Origin: Bog-756 sp963738545
GTDB lineage: Bacteria; Actinomycetota; Acidimicrobiia; Acidimicrobiales; RAAP-2
Length of the DNA: 64,000 nt
Reading direction: 5' to 3'
NCBI GenBank assembly: GCA_963738545.1
Contig: CAVTXA010000008.1
Location: 682,001 to 746,000 of the forward strand
The notes under the pieces are model-generated. The model made no database searches and was not told the origin of the DNA. It saw only the letters and a program-made list of their open reading frames with translations. Position 1 is the first letter of the stretch. Each line of letters opens with the position of its first letter. A program made the position numbers and the translations under genes. Shown here one piece after another: positions 51,452 to 60,315 of the stretch.

Positions 51452-51480
51452 AGTGTATACGTGATGATAAACATTTGCAA
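51452..51480 (-). promoter_or_regulatory. sigma70-type promoter for the helical protein gene
   Basis: On the minus strand, TTGCAA (51480-51475), exactly 17 nt, then TACACT (51457-51452). The leader would be about 80 nt and includes the Shine-Dalgarno. It is the clearest two-box promoter in the window, within an AT-rich island. Confidence 0.7.
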
Positions 51481-51563
51481 GCACCCGGTTCCCTCGGAAC
51501 GTATCGCCGGTGACCTGGGAATTCACATTTCGCCGGCTGCAGCCCGATAGCCTCTGACCCCTG

Positions 51564-54500
51564 ATGGACACACTGGCCCCGCCGGTCGTCGCTGTCGTCG
51601 TTGCCCACGATCCGGGTCCGTGGTTCGAGGAGACGCTGGCCTCGATCGCCTCACAGGACTATGCGGAGCTGTCGGTGCTGATCCTGGATGCGGGTGGCCG
51701 GGACGACCTCACCGGGCGGGTGGCAGCCGTCCTCCCGACCGCCTTCGTCCGCCGATTCGAGGAGAATCGGGGGTTCGGGGCGACGGTGAACGAGGTCCGG
51801 TCCATGGTCGAGGGGGCTGACTACTTCCTGATCTGCCATGACGACGTGGCCCTGTTCCCCGACGCCATCCACCTGATGGTCGAGGAGGCGTTTCGGTCGA
51901 ATGCCGGGATCGTCACGCCGAAGGTGGTCAGCTGGGACGATCCCGAGCGACTGGTCCATGTGGGGATGACGGCCGACAAGGGCGGCTCGGTCGTGGATCG
52001 GGTCCAGCCCTTCGAGATCGACCACGGTCAGCACGACGCCGTGCGGGACGTGTTCGTCGCCCCGGGTGGTGCCAGCCTGATCCGGGCCGACCTGTTCGAG
52101 GAGCTGGGAGGTTTCGACCCGGCCATCGTCGCCATGGGCGAGGACCTCGACCTGTCCTGGAGGGCCCAGGTCGTCGGGGCCCGCATCATCGTGGCCCCCG
52201 ACGCCCGGGTCCGTCATCTGGAGGAGCTGGCAGGAGGGGCCCGCTCCCTCGATCCCGCACTCGTGGCCCCGGATCGGGACACGCCCGGAGACGCCGCTCG
52301 GGACGGCGCCGCCAACCCGTCCGATAACGGGTCGGCGGACAAGAAGGCCCGGGGCCGGAGGTCCCGGACCGATGAGGACCAGGGATCCCGTCACCAGGTG
52401 ACGCTCCAGGAGCTGCAGCGCCGCCACGAGCTGCTGGCCGTCTTCAAGTGCTACGGACGCTTCCATCTGGTCCGTGTGGTTCCCCAGATCGTCGTCCTGG
52501 CCCTCGCCGAGGTGATCGTGGCCGAGCTGGCCGGCAATCGGGCCCGGGCCCGGGCCGTGGTGCGCGCCTGGCGGTGGAACCTGGGCCGGCTTCCGGCGAC
52601 GAGGGTGCAGCGCAAGGAGCTCAAGGCCCACCGGAGGCTGAGCGACAAGGAGGTCCGACTCCTCCAGGTGGGGGGCAGTGCCCGGCTCTCCTCCTACTTC
52701 CGCCGGGTCTTCCAACTCGGCTTCCACGGTGCCCACGCCGATGAGCTCGCCGCCGCCGGACTGGCCGCCGACCAGGCCGCAGACCTGGCCGGCGGACCGG
52801 GATCCTTGCACCCCCCGGACCACGGGGGCACCGCCGCTCCTGACCTCGGCGCAGGAGAGGGTCGGCGATCCGGTGCGGACCGGAGGGCCCGCGGCCGGGT
52901 GAACGGACGGGTGCGCTTGACCGTGTGGGTGATCGCCGGCGTGGTCGTGCTCATCGGGACCAGGGGCGTCCTGACCAGCCGGCTGCCCGCCGTCGGCCAG
53001 TTCGTCCCCTTCCCCGGCTGGTCCCAGACGCTCTCGCAGTTCGCCGCCGGGTGGCACCCGTCCGGGGTGGGGACCACCGCACCGGCGGCACCGGGCCTGG
53101 CCCTGACCGGACTGGTCGGCACGCTGCTGATCGGGGCGATGGGGCTGACCCAGAAGGTACTGATCTTCGCCTGCCTACCGGTCGGCGTCTGGGGTGTGGT
53201 CCGCCTGCTCCGGCCCTTCGGCTCCCAGCGTGCGGCCCTGGTCGCTGGGGTGGCCTACCTGGCCGTGGCCGTGCCCTACAACGCCCTGGCGCTGGGTCGA
53301 TGGGGGGCCCTCGTCGTCTACGCCGGATGCCCCTGGGTGCTGGCCCGCCTGTTCCGGGCCACCGACGTCTCGCCCTTCGGGCGGCCACGCCGGGCCTCGA
53401 CCGGGTTGCCGACCGGTCCAGCCGGGCACCGGTTCACGACGTGGACGGTTCGTCACCCGTCCTTCCGGAGCGCCCTCGCCCTCGGTCTGATCGAGGCCGT
53501 CATGGTCAGCTTCGTCCCCGCTGCCGCGGTCGTGGTCCTGCTGGCCGCCGTGGCCCTGATGGTCTCCTCGGCCATCTTCGGGGACTGGCGGAGCACCAGT
53601 CGGGCACTGTGGTTGGCCCTGGCCTCCACCGCCGTGGCCGCAGCCATCTGTCTGCCGTGGGTGATCGGTGTGGTGTGGGCCGGGCGGGGTGCCGTCACCG
53701 TGTTCGGTGTGCCCATCCCGGCCTCGTCGGCGGCAACGTGGTCGTCGCTCCTGCGGTTCGCCGCCGGCCCGATCGGCGGGTCGCCCTTGGCCTGGGGCTT
53801 CGCCGTGGCCGCGGTGACGCCCCTGGTGCTCGCCCGGGGTGACCGCTTTCGGTGGGCCGGACGGTTCTGGGCCGTGGCCCTGGTCTTCTGGGTCGTCGCC
53901 TGGGCGACGGGTCGGGGGTGGACGGGCAGCCTGGCCATCGACCCGCTGGACCTGCTGGCTCCGGCCGCCGCCGCGGTGGCTGCAGCGATCGGGCTCGGGG
54001 TGGCCGCCTTCGAGGAGGACCTCCGGGCGGCCGAGTTCGGATGGCGGCAGCTGGTGACGGTCATGGCCACCGTCGTCGTCGGGCTCGGTGCCCTCCCCAC
54101 GGTCATCTCGGCCGTGCCGGGCCGCTGGGACCTTCCGGTCAACGACTTCAGCCAGTCGGTGTCCTGGATGCACGCCAAGGCGGCCGGCGGCGCCTTCCGC
54201 GTCCTGTGGCTGGGACAGACCAACGCCATCTACCAGGGCTCGTGGCCCGCCGGCGACGGCCTGGCCTACGCCACCTCCGAGAACGGGGGACCCGACGCCC
54301 GGTGGCTCTGGAACGCCGCCGGATCCGGTCCGGCCTCGGGACTGGCCTCGGCCGTCGACCTGGCCCGGTCCGGGGGGACGGACCAACTGGGACGTCTGCT
54401 GGCGCCGTCCGGGGTCCGCTACGTGGCCCTGCTCACCTCGCTCGCCCCCGAGATCACCGGGGAGCAGACACCGACCGAGTACCCGGTTCCGGCCGATCTG

Positions 54501-55091
54501 GCCCCGGCGCTCTCCCGTCAGTTGGACCTCAGCCCGGTGCTGTCGGGCACCGGCATCACCGTGTACATCAACAACGACTGGCTCCCCCAGCGGGCCGAGG
54601 TGCCCGCCGGGACGGCCGTGCCCGACGCGGCGCAACCTGATCCCCGGGGCGGGAGTCCCGGAACGGGAGTGGTGCCCGGTGCCGTGCCCGTCCTGACCGG
54701 TCCGGCCGCCTCCCGGTCGTTCACCGGGACGCTGGCCAAGGGCACCGTGCTGTCCTCGGCCGCCCCAGCGGGCCGGTGGACCCTGACCGGCCCCAACGGT
54801 GTCGCCGCGCCCCGTTCGTCGTCGTTCGGATGGGGTGGTCGCTACCCGGTGGTCACCGCCGGGGTGGGCTCCCTGCACTTCGACGGGGGACTGGTGGCCC
54901 CGCTCTCCTTTGCCGCCTCGGTCGTGACCTGGCTCCTGGCTCTGGTGCTCCTCATCGGGAACAGCCTCGGACGACCCTGGGCCCGCATCAGGATCCGGCG
55001 CCGCCGTACCGCCGATGTCGGCGGTGAGGCAGACCCGGCCCCGACGGCGGGATCCGAGGGCACCCTGACCCGGGGCGAGCCGGTGCCATGA
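51564..55091 (+). CDS. giant GT2 glycosyltransferase fused to a multi-pass GT-C-like membrane domain
   Basis: A 1175-aa protein. Residues about 8-225 are a GT-A domain (VVAVVVAHDPGPWFEETLAS, ENRGFGATVNEV, LICHDDVALFPDA, APGGASLIRADLFEELGGFD, GEDLDLSWRAQVVGA). A polar linker with a possible re-entrant helix (FHLVRVVPQIVVLALAEVIVAE) follows. From about 450 to 870 there are 10-12 membrane helices in a GT-C-like arrangement, then an extracytoplasmic part and a last helix near 1120. ATG 51564 has a TAGCCT box 10 nt upstream. The stop overlaps the DUF5719 gene start (ATGA). Actinobacteria often carry this pair together (recalled). It probably builds and exports or attaches a cell-wall glycan; chemistry unknown. 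Confidence 0.82.
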   Translation: MDTLAPPVVAVVVAHDPGPWFEETLASIASQDYAELSVLILDAGGRDDLTGRVAAVLPTAFVRRFEENRGFGATVNEVRSMVEGADYFLICHDDVALFPDAIHLMVEEAFRSNAGIVTPKVVSWDDPERLVHVGMTADKGGSVVDRVQPFEIDHGQHDAVRDVFVAPGGASLIRADLFEELGGFDPAIVAMGEDLDLSWRAQVVGARIIVAPDARVRHLEELAGGARSLDPALVAPDRDTPGDAARDGAANPSDNGSADKKARGRRSRTDEDQGSRHQVTLQELQRRHELLAVFKCYGRFHLVRVVPQIVVLALAEVIVAELAGNRARARAVVRAWRWNLGRLPATRVQRKELKAHRRLSDKEVRLLQVGGSARLSSYFRRVFQLGFHGAHADELAAAGLAADQAADLAGGPGSLHPPDHGGTAAPDLGAGEGRRSGADRRARGRVNGRVRLTVWVIAGVVVLIGTRGVLTSRLPAVGQFVPFPGWSQTLSQFAAGWHPSGVGTTAPAAPGLALTGLVGTLLIGAMGLTQKVLIFACLPVGVWGVVRLLRPFGSQRAALVAGVAYLAVAVPYNALALGRWGALVVYAGCPWVLARLFRATDVSPFGRPRRASTGLPTGPAGHRFTTWTVRHPSFRSALALGLIEAVMVSFVPAAAVVVLLAAVALMVSSAIFGDWRSTSRALWLALASTAVAAAICLPWVIGVVWAGRGAVTVFGVPIPASSAATWSSLLRFAAGPIGGSPLAWGFAVAAVTPLVLARGDRFRWAGRFWAVALVFWVVAWATGRGWTGSLAIDPLDLLAPAAAAVAAAIGLGVAAFEEDLRAAEFGWRQLVTVMATVVVGLGALPTVISAVPGRWDLPVNDFSQSVSWMHAKAAGGAFRVLWLGQTNAIYQGSWPAGDGLAYATSENGGPDARWLWNAAGSGPASGLASAVDLARSGGTDQLGRLLAPSGVRYVALLTSLAPEITGEQTPTEYPVPADLAPALSRQLDLSPVLSGTGITVYINNDWLPQRAEVPAGTAVPDAAQPDPRGGSPGTGVVPGAVPVLTGPAASRSFTGTLAKGTVLSSAAPAGRWTLTGPNGVAAPRSSSFGWGGRYPVVTAGVGSLHFDGGLVAPLSFAASVVTWLLALVLLIGNSLGRPWARIRIRRRRTADVGGEADPAPTAGSEGTLTRGEPVP

Positions 55092-56626
55092 GCGATTCCG
55101 ACGACTCCCTGACCGAGCCGGACTGGACCGAGCCCGAGTGGTCGGGCCCGGAGGGGGATCGACCCCTGCGACCCCGCCACGAGCGCCGAGCCCCCCGGGA
55201 GCCGGTGCCGAGGAGGACGGTGGTGATCGTCGCCGTCGTCGCCGTCATGGCCCTGGTCGGAGGCATCGCCGCCGCCGCCGGGACACCGGCGCCGGCCGGG
55301 GCCCCCTCCACCGCGGACGGCATCGCCGTCGCTCCGGTGGGGGCGTACTCCTCCTCGGCGTTCTGCTCGGCGGGCACCGGCACGGCGGCCAACACCACCA
55401 TCTACCTGACCAACTCGACCCGGTCCCCGGTCTCGGGGACCATGACCGCGGTCGCCGCTGCCGGTGCGGGGGGCGTGGCCCCGACGGTGCGCCGCCCGGT
55501 CACCGTGCCCGCCCTCGGGACCCTGACCGTCGATCCGGCCGAGGGACTACCTACCGGCAGCAACGCGTCGACATTCAGCTTCGCCGGCGGCGGGGTGGTG
55601 GCCACCCAGGTCGTATCGGGTGCCAACGGGTGGACCACGGCCCCGTGCGCCTCGCGGATCGGCTCGTCATGGGCCTTCGCCGGGGGCTCCACCACGACCG
55701 GCAACACCCTGACGCTCTCCCTCTACAACCCGGCGGCCACCGAGGCCGTGGTGAACGTGTCCTTCCTCACCGGCCAGGGGCTGGTCACCCCCCAGAAGTA
55801 CCAGGGCCTGGAGGTCCCGGCCGGGCAGTTGGTGGAGGAGAACGTGGGGGACTACGTCCAGGGGAGCTCGGCTTCGGTCATCGCCACGCTGGTGGTGGCC
55901 CAGGCCGGAGGTCTGGTCAGCTCGGAGTTCCAACAGTGGTCGTCGGGACCGACCGGCGGGATCTCGCTGCGACTGGGCTCACCTTCGTTGTCCACCACCT
56001 GGCGGCTGGCCCAGACCACGGCCATGCCCCAGTCCACCGTGGACCTGTACCTGGCCAACCCGGGGCCGAACCCGGCGACGGCCACCATCACCCTCGGCCT
56101 GTCGTCCGGCACGGTCGTGCCCCACCGGGTCGTGGTGCCACCGGTCTCCATCACGGCCTTCCCCGCATCGGGGACCCCAGGGCTCCCCCAGCAGACCCCC
56201 TATGCGGTGACCGTCACGTCCACGGCCCCCATCGTGGTGGGACGCTCGGTGCAGGCCCCGCCCGGCTCCCCGTCGCCCGTGTGGGGCTCGTCCGCGGCCA
56301 CGACCACCGCGGCCACCCACTGGCTGGTGCCCGGTCCCGGCGTTCCCGGAGCACCGGCCATCACCGACGCCACCGTCGACAGCCTGGCCGTGGCCAACGC
56401 GGGTTCGACGACCGCCCGGGTCGCGGTGGCCCGGTTGGGCGGGGGCGGCCCGGTGGCCATGTTCACCGTGGCGCCCGGCCGGGTCGTCGTCCTCGGACCC
56501 AAGCATGTCGGGGGCCTCGCCACCCTCACGGTGTCGGCCACCCAGCCCGTCTTCGTCGAGGAGGACAGCCAGCCGGCGGGTACGCCCGGGGTGGTCTCCT
56601 CCTCGGGATTCTCGCTCGGCTCCTAG
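55088..56626 (+). CDS. DUF5719 family secreted/anchored protein
   Basis: A 512-aa protein: a charged N terminus (1-45), one membrane helix (TVVIVAVVAVMALVGGIAAAAG), then a long beta-rich exported region with repeated immunoglobulin-like strands (NTTIYLTNST, NTLTLSLYNPAATEAVVNVSF, TVDLYLANPGPNPATATITL, ATVDSLAVANAGSTTARVAV) and conserved two-Cys features. The arrangement and the position after the GT2/GT-C fusion match DUF5719 proteins of actinobacteria. ATG 55088 overlaps the previous stop. It may scaffold or present the product of the fused glycosyltransferase on the outside; no enzyme motif is visible. Confidence 0.8.
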   Translation: MSDSDDSLTEPDWTEPEWSGPEGDRPLRPRHERRAPREPVPRRTVVIVAVVAVMALVGGIAAAAGTPAPAGAPSTADGIAVAPVGAYSSSAFCSAGTGTAANTTIYLTNSTRSPVSGTMTAVAAAGAGGVAPTVRRPVTVPALGTLTVDPAEGLPTGSNASTFSFAGGGVVATQVVSGANGWTTAPCASRIGSSWAFAGGSTTTGNTLTLSLYNPAATEAVVNVSFLTGQGLVTPQKYQGLEVPAGQLVEENVGDYVQGSSASVIATLVVAQAGGLVSSEFQQWSSGPTGGISLRLGSPSLSTTWRLAQTTAMPQSTVDLYLANPGPNPATATITLGLSSGTVVPHRVVVPPVSITAFPASGTPGLPQQTPYAVTVTSTAPIVVGRSVQAPPGSPSPVWGSSAATTTAATHWLVPGPGVPGAPAITDATVDSLAVANAGSTTARVAVARLGGGGPVAMFTVAPGRVVVLGPKHVGGLATLTVSATQPVFVEEDSQPAGTPGVVSSSGFSLGS

Positions 56627-56656
56627 GTCAGGAGCCCTCGGCGGCCACGAGTGCCC

Positions 56657-56905
56657 CTACTGGCCCTCGGGAATGGCATCCCACCACTGGCACCACCACT
56701 CGGCGCCGACCAGGATGCGGAGCTTGGGGTGCCAGCAGTAGGACAGCTCGTTGTACGGCTCGAGGTAGTAGAGACAGTTCTCGCACTTCTCGTTGCCGGA
56801 GGGCTTGCCCTTCAGAACGGCGTTGGACGCCAGGTGGCGCAGCTCGATCGAGAGGGTCTCGTCGATCTCCTTCGGTTCCGGATCGGGGATCACGTAGTCG
56901 GCCAT
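56657..56905 (-). CDS. HiPIP-like small four-cysteine iron-sulfur protein without signal peptide
   Basis: An 82-aa protein. Four cysteines, C41-x2-C44, C57 and C72, have spacings 3/13/15, close to the 3/15/14 of high-potential iron-sulfur proteins (recalled from Chromatium). KCENCLYYLE, then CWHPKLRILVGAEWWCQWW, parallels the C...P-K-L-I-x-V...GWCxxW end of HiPIP. Classical HiPIPs have a Tat signal and act in the periplasm; here the 40 N-terminal residues are acidic and no signal is seen, so a cytoplasmic electron carrier or a zinc protein are alternatives. ATG 56905 is supported by a -10 box 6 nt upstream. The neighbours do not suggest a redox partner. Confidence 0.7.
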   Translation of the reverse strand: MADYVIPDPEPKEIDETLSIELRHLASNAVLKGKPSGNEKCENCLYYLEPYNELSYCWHPKLRILVGAEWWCQWWDAIPEGQ

Positions 56906-56911
56906 GGCAGA

Positions 56912-56917
56912 AACCTA
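56912..56917 (-). promoter_or_regulatory. -10 box for leaderless HiPIP-like gene
   Basis: TAGGTT on the minus strand, 6 nt before ATG 56905. Confidence 0.55.
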
Positions 56918-57024
56918 ATCGGCGTGATCGATGATCGGCACATTCGGCTGACCGGCCCGTCCAGGCCCGACGGATCGTCGCCGGCCACGAACGGACAGGG
57001 TGTGGGTCGGGCTAGACCGTGTGC

Positions 57025-57171
57025 ATGAGCGAGGAGGACAATCGTGCCCCCATCTGCCCGTACTGTGGCGTGACGGCGCTGCCCGGCGATGCCGGTCACG
57101 TCCTCGACACCCGGTTCGTGTGCGAGAACCCCGACTGCGAGGCCTTCGGCGACGTGGTGCCCGGACCGTGA
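57025..57171 (+). CDS. 48-aa zinc-ribbon-like microprotein
   Basis: A short frame from ATG 57025 to TGA 57171 encoding a Cys-rich protein with CPYC (C11, C14) and CENPDC (C33, C38), a two-knuckle zinc-ribbon layout. It is acidic and ends DVVPGP. TAGACC lies 6 nt upstream, near the leaderless -10 position though not a perfect TANNNT. Codon bias follows that of the neighbours (G/C at third positions). No partner is evident; it may be a small nucleic-acid or metal-binding protein. Confidence 0.6.
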   Translation: MSEEDNRAPICPYCGVTALPGDAGHVLDTRFVCENPDCEAFGDVVPGP

Positions 57172-57264
57172 GCCGCCTCCGACCCGACCGCGTCCCGGTG
57201 GGACCTGCCACCGACCGCCTACCCCATCGCTCGTGGTCGGGTGACCCCGCCACGGCCGCCGGTG

Positions 57265-57747
57265 CTAGTCGGGTGGGCGCTCCGTGTCCGCCCCGCCGGT
57301 CTCCACTTCGGCCTTGATCCGCTCCAGGGTGGTACGCATGTCGTTCCGGTTGGTCTTTCCCCGGGCCCAGCCGAGCAGGGCCCAGTACAAGCGAAGCAGG
57401 CCGGTGTCGGCCAAGGTGAAGGTCTCGGTGACATCGGTCCCCTGGTCCGCCGGCTCCATCCGGTAGCCCCACACGCTCAGCGGCTTGCCGGGAGGGCCGA
57501 CGCCGAACGTGAAGGCCCGACCGGGTTCGCACTCCTGGACCGTGCAGCTCGTCCAGTAGATCGGGCCGATGCCGTTGCGCTTCACGTGGCCCCGGAACCG
57601 GGCGCCGACCGACGGGCCCGTGGCTCCGTCCAACCACTCGGCCTCGAACGTCTCCGGGCTGTAGCGGCCGATCTTGGTCACGTCGCTCACGAGATCCCAG
57701 ATGGCCTCGGGCTCCGCCTCCATGTGGACCGTCACGGTTTCGTGCAT
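57265..57747 (-). CDS. SRPBCC (START/polyketide cyclase-like) domain protein
   Basis: 160 aa beginning ETVTVHMEAEPEAIWDLVSDVTKIGRYSPE, the standard first strand and helix of the SRPBCC/PYR1-like fold, ending with a long C-terminal helix (WARGKTNRNDMRTTLERIKAEVE). These proteins bind hydrophobic ligands; actinobacterial ones have varied roles. ATG 57747 is fixed by a TAGGGT -10 box 6 nt upstream. It is monocistronic. Ligand unknown. Confidence 0.86.
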   Translation of the reverse strand: MHETVTVHMEAEPEAIWDLVSDVTKIGRYSPETFEAEWLDGATGPSVGARFRGHVKRNGIGPIYWTSCTVQECEPGRAFTFGVGPPGKPLSVWGYRMEPADQGTDVTETFTLADTGLLRLYWALLGWARGKTNRNDMRTTLERIKAEVETGGADTERPPD

Positions 57748-57753
57748 GGGCTC

Positions 57754-57759
57754 ACCCTA
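57754..57759 (-). promoter_or_regulatory. -10 box for leaderless SRPBCC gene
   Basis: TAGGGT on the minus strand, 6 nt before ATG 57747. Confidence 0.6.
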
Positions 57760-57885
57760 CGGCGCCCCCGAGGGGGGGCGTTCCCGACTACCCGAGCCCC
57801 GGCCACCGTCGAGTCGGCCCGAGCCCTCGCAGGGTCTCCGGGGCCATGCCCATCTCCCGAAGGCAGGTACCGCTCCTGGAGGCAG

Positions 57886-60216
57886 TTACCGCGAGGTCGG
57901 AGGTGGTGGCGGGGGCCAGGGCGCCTGCTTCGGCCAGTGGCCCGACGTCGGGGGGGCGGGCGCGGGAGACGGCGCCTGGGGCCAGTGTCCCGACGGCGGG
58001 GGTGGGGGCCAGGGGGTCTGCCCCACCTGGCCCTCCGTGCCGGTGGTGCCGGGCTGCACCGGCCGGGTGGTCCCGGTCTCGTCGCTGGCCCGGGCCGCTC
58101 CGGAGACCTCGCTGTCGGCCCCGCTGGCCTCCGGCTCGGGGGAGCCTCCGACCGGGGCGGCACCGGCGGGCGTGCCACCCGATGTGCTGCCGCCTGACGC
58201 GGTGCCGCTGGTTCCATTGGTTCCGGGTCCGCCCACCCGGTCGGCGTCCTCGGGAGGTCCGTCCACATCGTCGGAGCCGGTGGGACCGTGCTGGGAGGCC
58301 ACGAAGATAGGGGGCACGGTCTTCACCCCGTGCTCGTGGACGGGCCGACCGTAGGCCGTGTCCACGAGCCGGCCCACCGTCTCCCCGTCGATGGTCTCCT
58401 CGTCGAGCAGGGCGCGGGCCACGGCATCGAGGCCGCCGCGGTGGCGGGCCAGCACTTCGAGAGCCCGTTCCTCTTGGGCCCGGAGGATGATCTCCACCTC
58501 GTCGTCGATGATCTGGCTGGTGTGCTCGGAGTAGTCGCGCGTGTGCATGAGGTCCTCGCCGAGGAACACCTGGCCCTGTGAGCCCCAGGCCATCGGGCCG
58601 ATCTTGTCGCTCATGCCCCACTCACGCACCATCTTGCGGGCCAGTTCAGTGTTGCCGACCAGGTCGTTGCTGGCCCCGGTGGAGAGGTCGCCGTAGACCA
58701 GCAGTTCGGCGGCGCGACCTCCCATGCGCACGGCGAGGGAGTCCTCGATGTGCTGACGGGGGTGGATGTGCCGCTCCTCCATGGGGAGCTGCATGGTGAC
58801 ACCGAGGGCCATGCCGGTGGGGAGGATGGTCACCTTGTGCACCGGATCGGCTTCGGGCAGCACGTAGGCGAGGACGGCGTGGCCTCCCTCGTGGAAGGCA
58901 ACCCGTTCCTTCTCGGCGCCCGACAGCACGAGGCTCTCGCGCCGCTGGCCCATCAGAACACGGTCACGGGATGCCTCGAAGTCGACGTTTTGGATGACCT
59001 TGGACCCGCGGCGCACGGCGTGGAGGGCGGCCTCATTGACCAGGTTGGCCAGATCGGCGCCGCTCATGCCCGGAGTGCCGCGGGCCACCGTCCCGAGGTC
59101 GACGCTCGGGTCGACCCGCTTGTCCTTGCAGTGCACCTGGAGGATGGGGAGCCGCTCGTCGAGGTCGGGGAGTGGCACCACGATCTGGCGGTCGAACCGA
59201 CCGGGCCGGAGGATGGCGGCATCGAGGATGTCGGGCCGGTTGGTGGCGGCCATGACCACGATGCCCTCCGTGGGGTCGAAGCCGTCCATCTCCGAGAGCA
59301 TCTGATTGAGGGTCTGTTCGCGCTCGTCGTGGCCACCACCGAGTCCGGCCCCGCGCTTGCGTCCGATGGAGTCGATCTCGTCGATGAACACGATGGCCGG
59401 TGCCTGCTTGCGGGCCGTGGCGAACAGGTCCCGCACCCGGCTGGCGCCCACGCCGACGAACATCTCCATGAAGTCGGAGCCGCTCACCGACATGAAGGGC
59501 ACGCCGGCCTCGCCGGCCACGGCCCGGGCCAGCAAGGTCTTACCCGTCCCGGGGGGTCCGACCAGCAGGATGCCCTTGGGGATGCGCGCCCCGATCTCCT
59601 TGAAGCGCGCCGGTGTCTTGAGGAAGTCCACCACCTCGCTGATCTCCAGCTTCACGCCGTCGTAGCCGGCCACGTCATCGAAGGTGGTCGACGGTCGTTC
59701 CGTCGAGTAGAGCTTGGCCTTGGACCGCCCGATGGACATGATGCTTCCCATTTGTCCCTGGGCCTTTCGGGAGATGTAGTAGAAGATCCCGCCGATGAGG
59801 GCAAAGGGAAGGATCCAGGTGAGCAGGATCCCGAGCAGCGGGTTCGAGGTGCCCGAGTTGAGATGGGCGTTGGGTCCGAGGGCCTTCAGCGCCGTCTGCT
59901 CCGAGTCGATGATGGGGTTGGGTCCGGCGGCGGTGTAGGTCCCCCCGTTGGAGAGGTCCCCGGTGATCACACCGGTCGACATGTCCACGGTGGCCGTCTT
60001 GATCGACTTGTTCTGGAGGTCCGAGAGGAACGTGTTGTAGGTCAGGGTGTTGCTCGGCGTCTTGGTCAGCAGATTGGGGATGATCAGCACGGACAGCACG
60101 GCCACCACGATGACGACGTAGAGGGCCATCCGGTTCTTGTTCTGGCCGGGCGCGTCCTGCCCGGGACCACCAGGCGTTGGAGGGCCGTTGGGTAGGTCGG
60201 GGCTGGGCGGGGTCAC
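57886..60216 (-). CDS. ftsH: ATP-dependent zinc metalloprotease FtsH with long Pro/Trp-rich tail
   Basis: A 776-aa protein. Two membrane helices (about 31-50 and 125-147) flank a short extracytoplasmic domain; the AAA module has Walker A GPPGTGKT (Lys about 226), Walker B IVFIDEIDSIG and the SRH ATNRPDILDAAILRPGRFDR. The protease has the zinc motif HEGGH at 442-446 and a downstream Asp ligand region. FtsH degrades membrane and short-lived cytosolic proteins. Residues beyond about 625 form a ~150-residue low-complexity tail with Gly/Ser/Thr runs and GHWPQAP / GHWPKQAP / WPPPPPP repeats, unusual for the family. GTG 60216 is supported by a TAGCAT -10 box 6 nt upstream. Confidence 0.95.
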   Translation of the reverse strand: MTPPSPDLPNGPPTPGGPGQDAPGQNKNRMALYVVIVVAVLSVLIIPNLLTKTPSNTLTYNTFLSDLQNKSIKTATVDMSTGVITGDLSNGGTYTAAGPNPIIDSEQTALKALGPNAHLNSGTSNPLLGILLTWILPFALIGGIFYYISRKAQGQMGSIMSIGRSKAKLYSTERPSTTFDDVAGYDGVKLEISEVVDFLKTPARFKEIGARIPKGILLVGPPGTGKTLLARAVAGEAGVPFMSVSGSDFMEMFVGVGASRVRDLFATARKQAPAIVFIDEIDSIGRKRGAGLGGGHDEREQTLNQMLSEMDGFDPTEGIVVMAATNRPDILDAAILRPGRFDRQIVVPLPDLDERLPILQVHCKDKRVDPSVDLGTVARGTPGMSGADLANLVNEAALHAVRRGSKVIQNVDFEASRDRVLMGQRRESLVLSGAEKERVAFHEGGHAVLAYVLPEADPVHKVTILPTGMALGVTMQLPMEERHIHPRQHIEDSLAVRMGGRAAELLVYGDLSTGASNDLVGNTELARKMVREWGMSDKIGPMAWGSQGQVFLGEDLMHTRDYSEHTSQIIDDEVEIILRAQEERALEVLARHRGGLDAVARALLDEETIDGETVGRLVDTAYGRPVHEHGVKTVPPIFVASQHGPTGSDDVDGPPEDADRVGGPGTNGTSGTASGGSTSGGTPAGAAPVGGSPEPEASGADSEVSGAARASDETGTTRPVQPGTTGTEGQVGQTPWPPPPPSGHWPQAPSPAPAPPTSGHWPKQAPWPPPPPPTSR

Positions 60217-60222
60217 CCCATC

Positions 60223-60228
60223 ATGCTA
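60223..60228 (-). promoter_or_regulatory. -10 box for leaderless ftsH
   Basis: TAGCAT on the minus strand, 6 nt before GTG 60216. Confidence 0.5.
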
Positions 60229-60303
60229 TTCGCACCAGGACGCATTTGACGCATCGCCCCGCCCCATCCGCCGGGCCGCCTCCTCAGGGCTGGCGCCGGT
60301 CGG

Positions 60304-60309
60304 TATCGT
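60304..60309 (+). promoter_or_regulatory. -10 box for leaderless CPBP protease gene
   Basis: TATCGT, 6 nt before GTG 60316. The spacer GGGAGG could also act as a Shine-Dalgarno but touches the start codon. Confidence 0.5.
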
Positions 60310-60315
60310 GGGAGG

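Noticed and set aside
53175..54878. 567-codon minus-strand frame inside the GT2/GT-C gene
   Set aside because: Gly/His/Arg-rich shadow without motifs; the plus strand has clear membrane helices.
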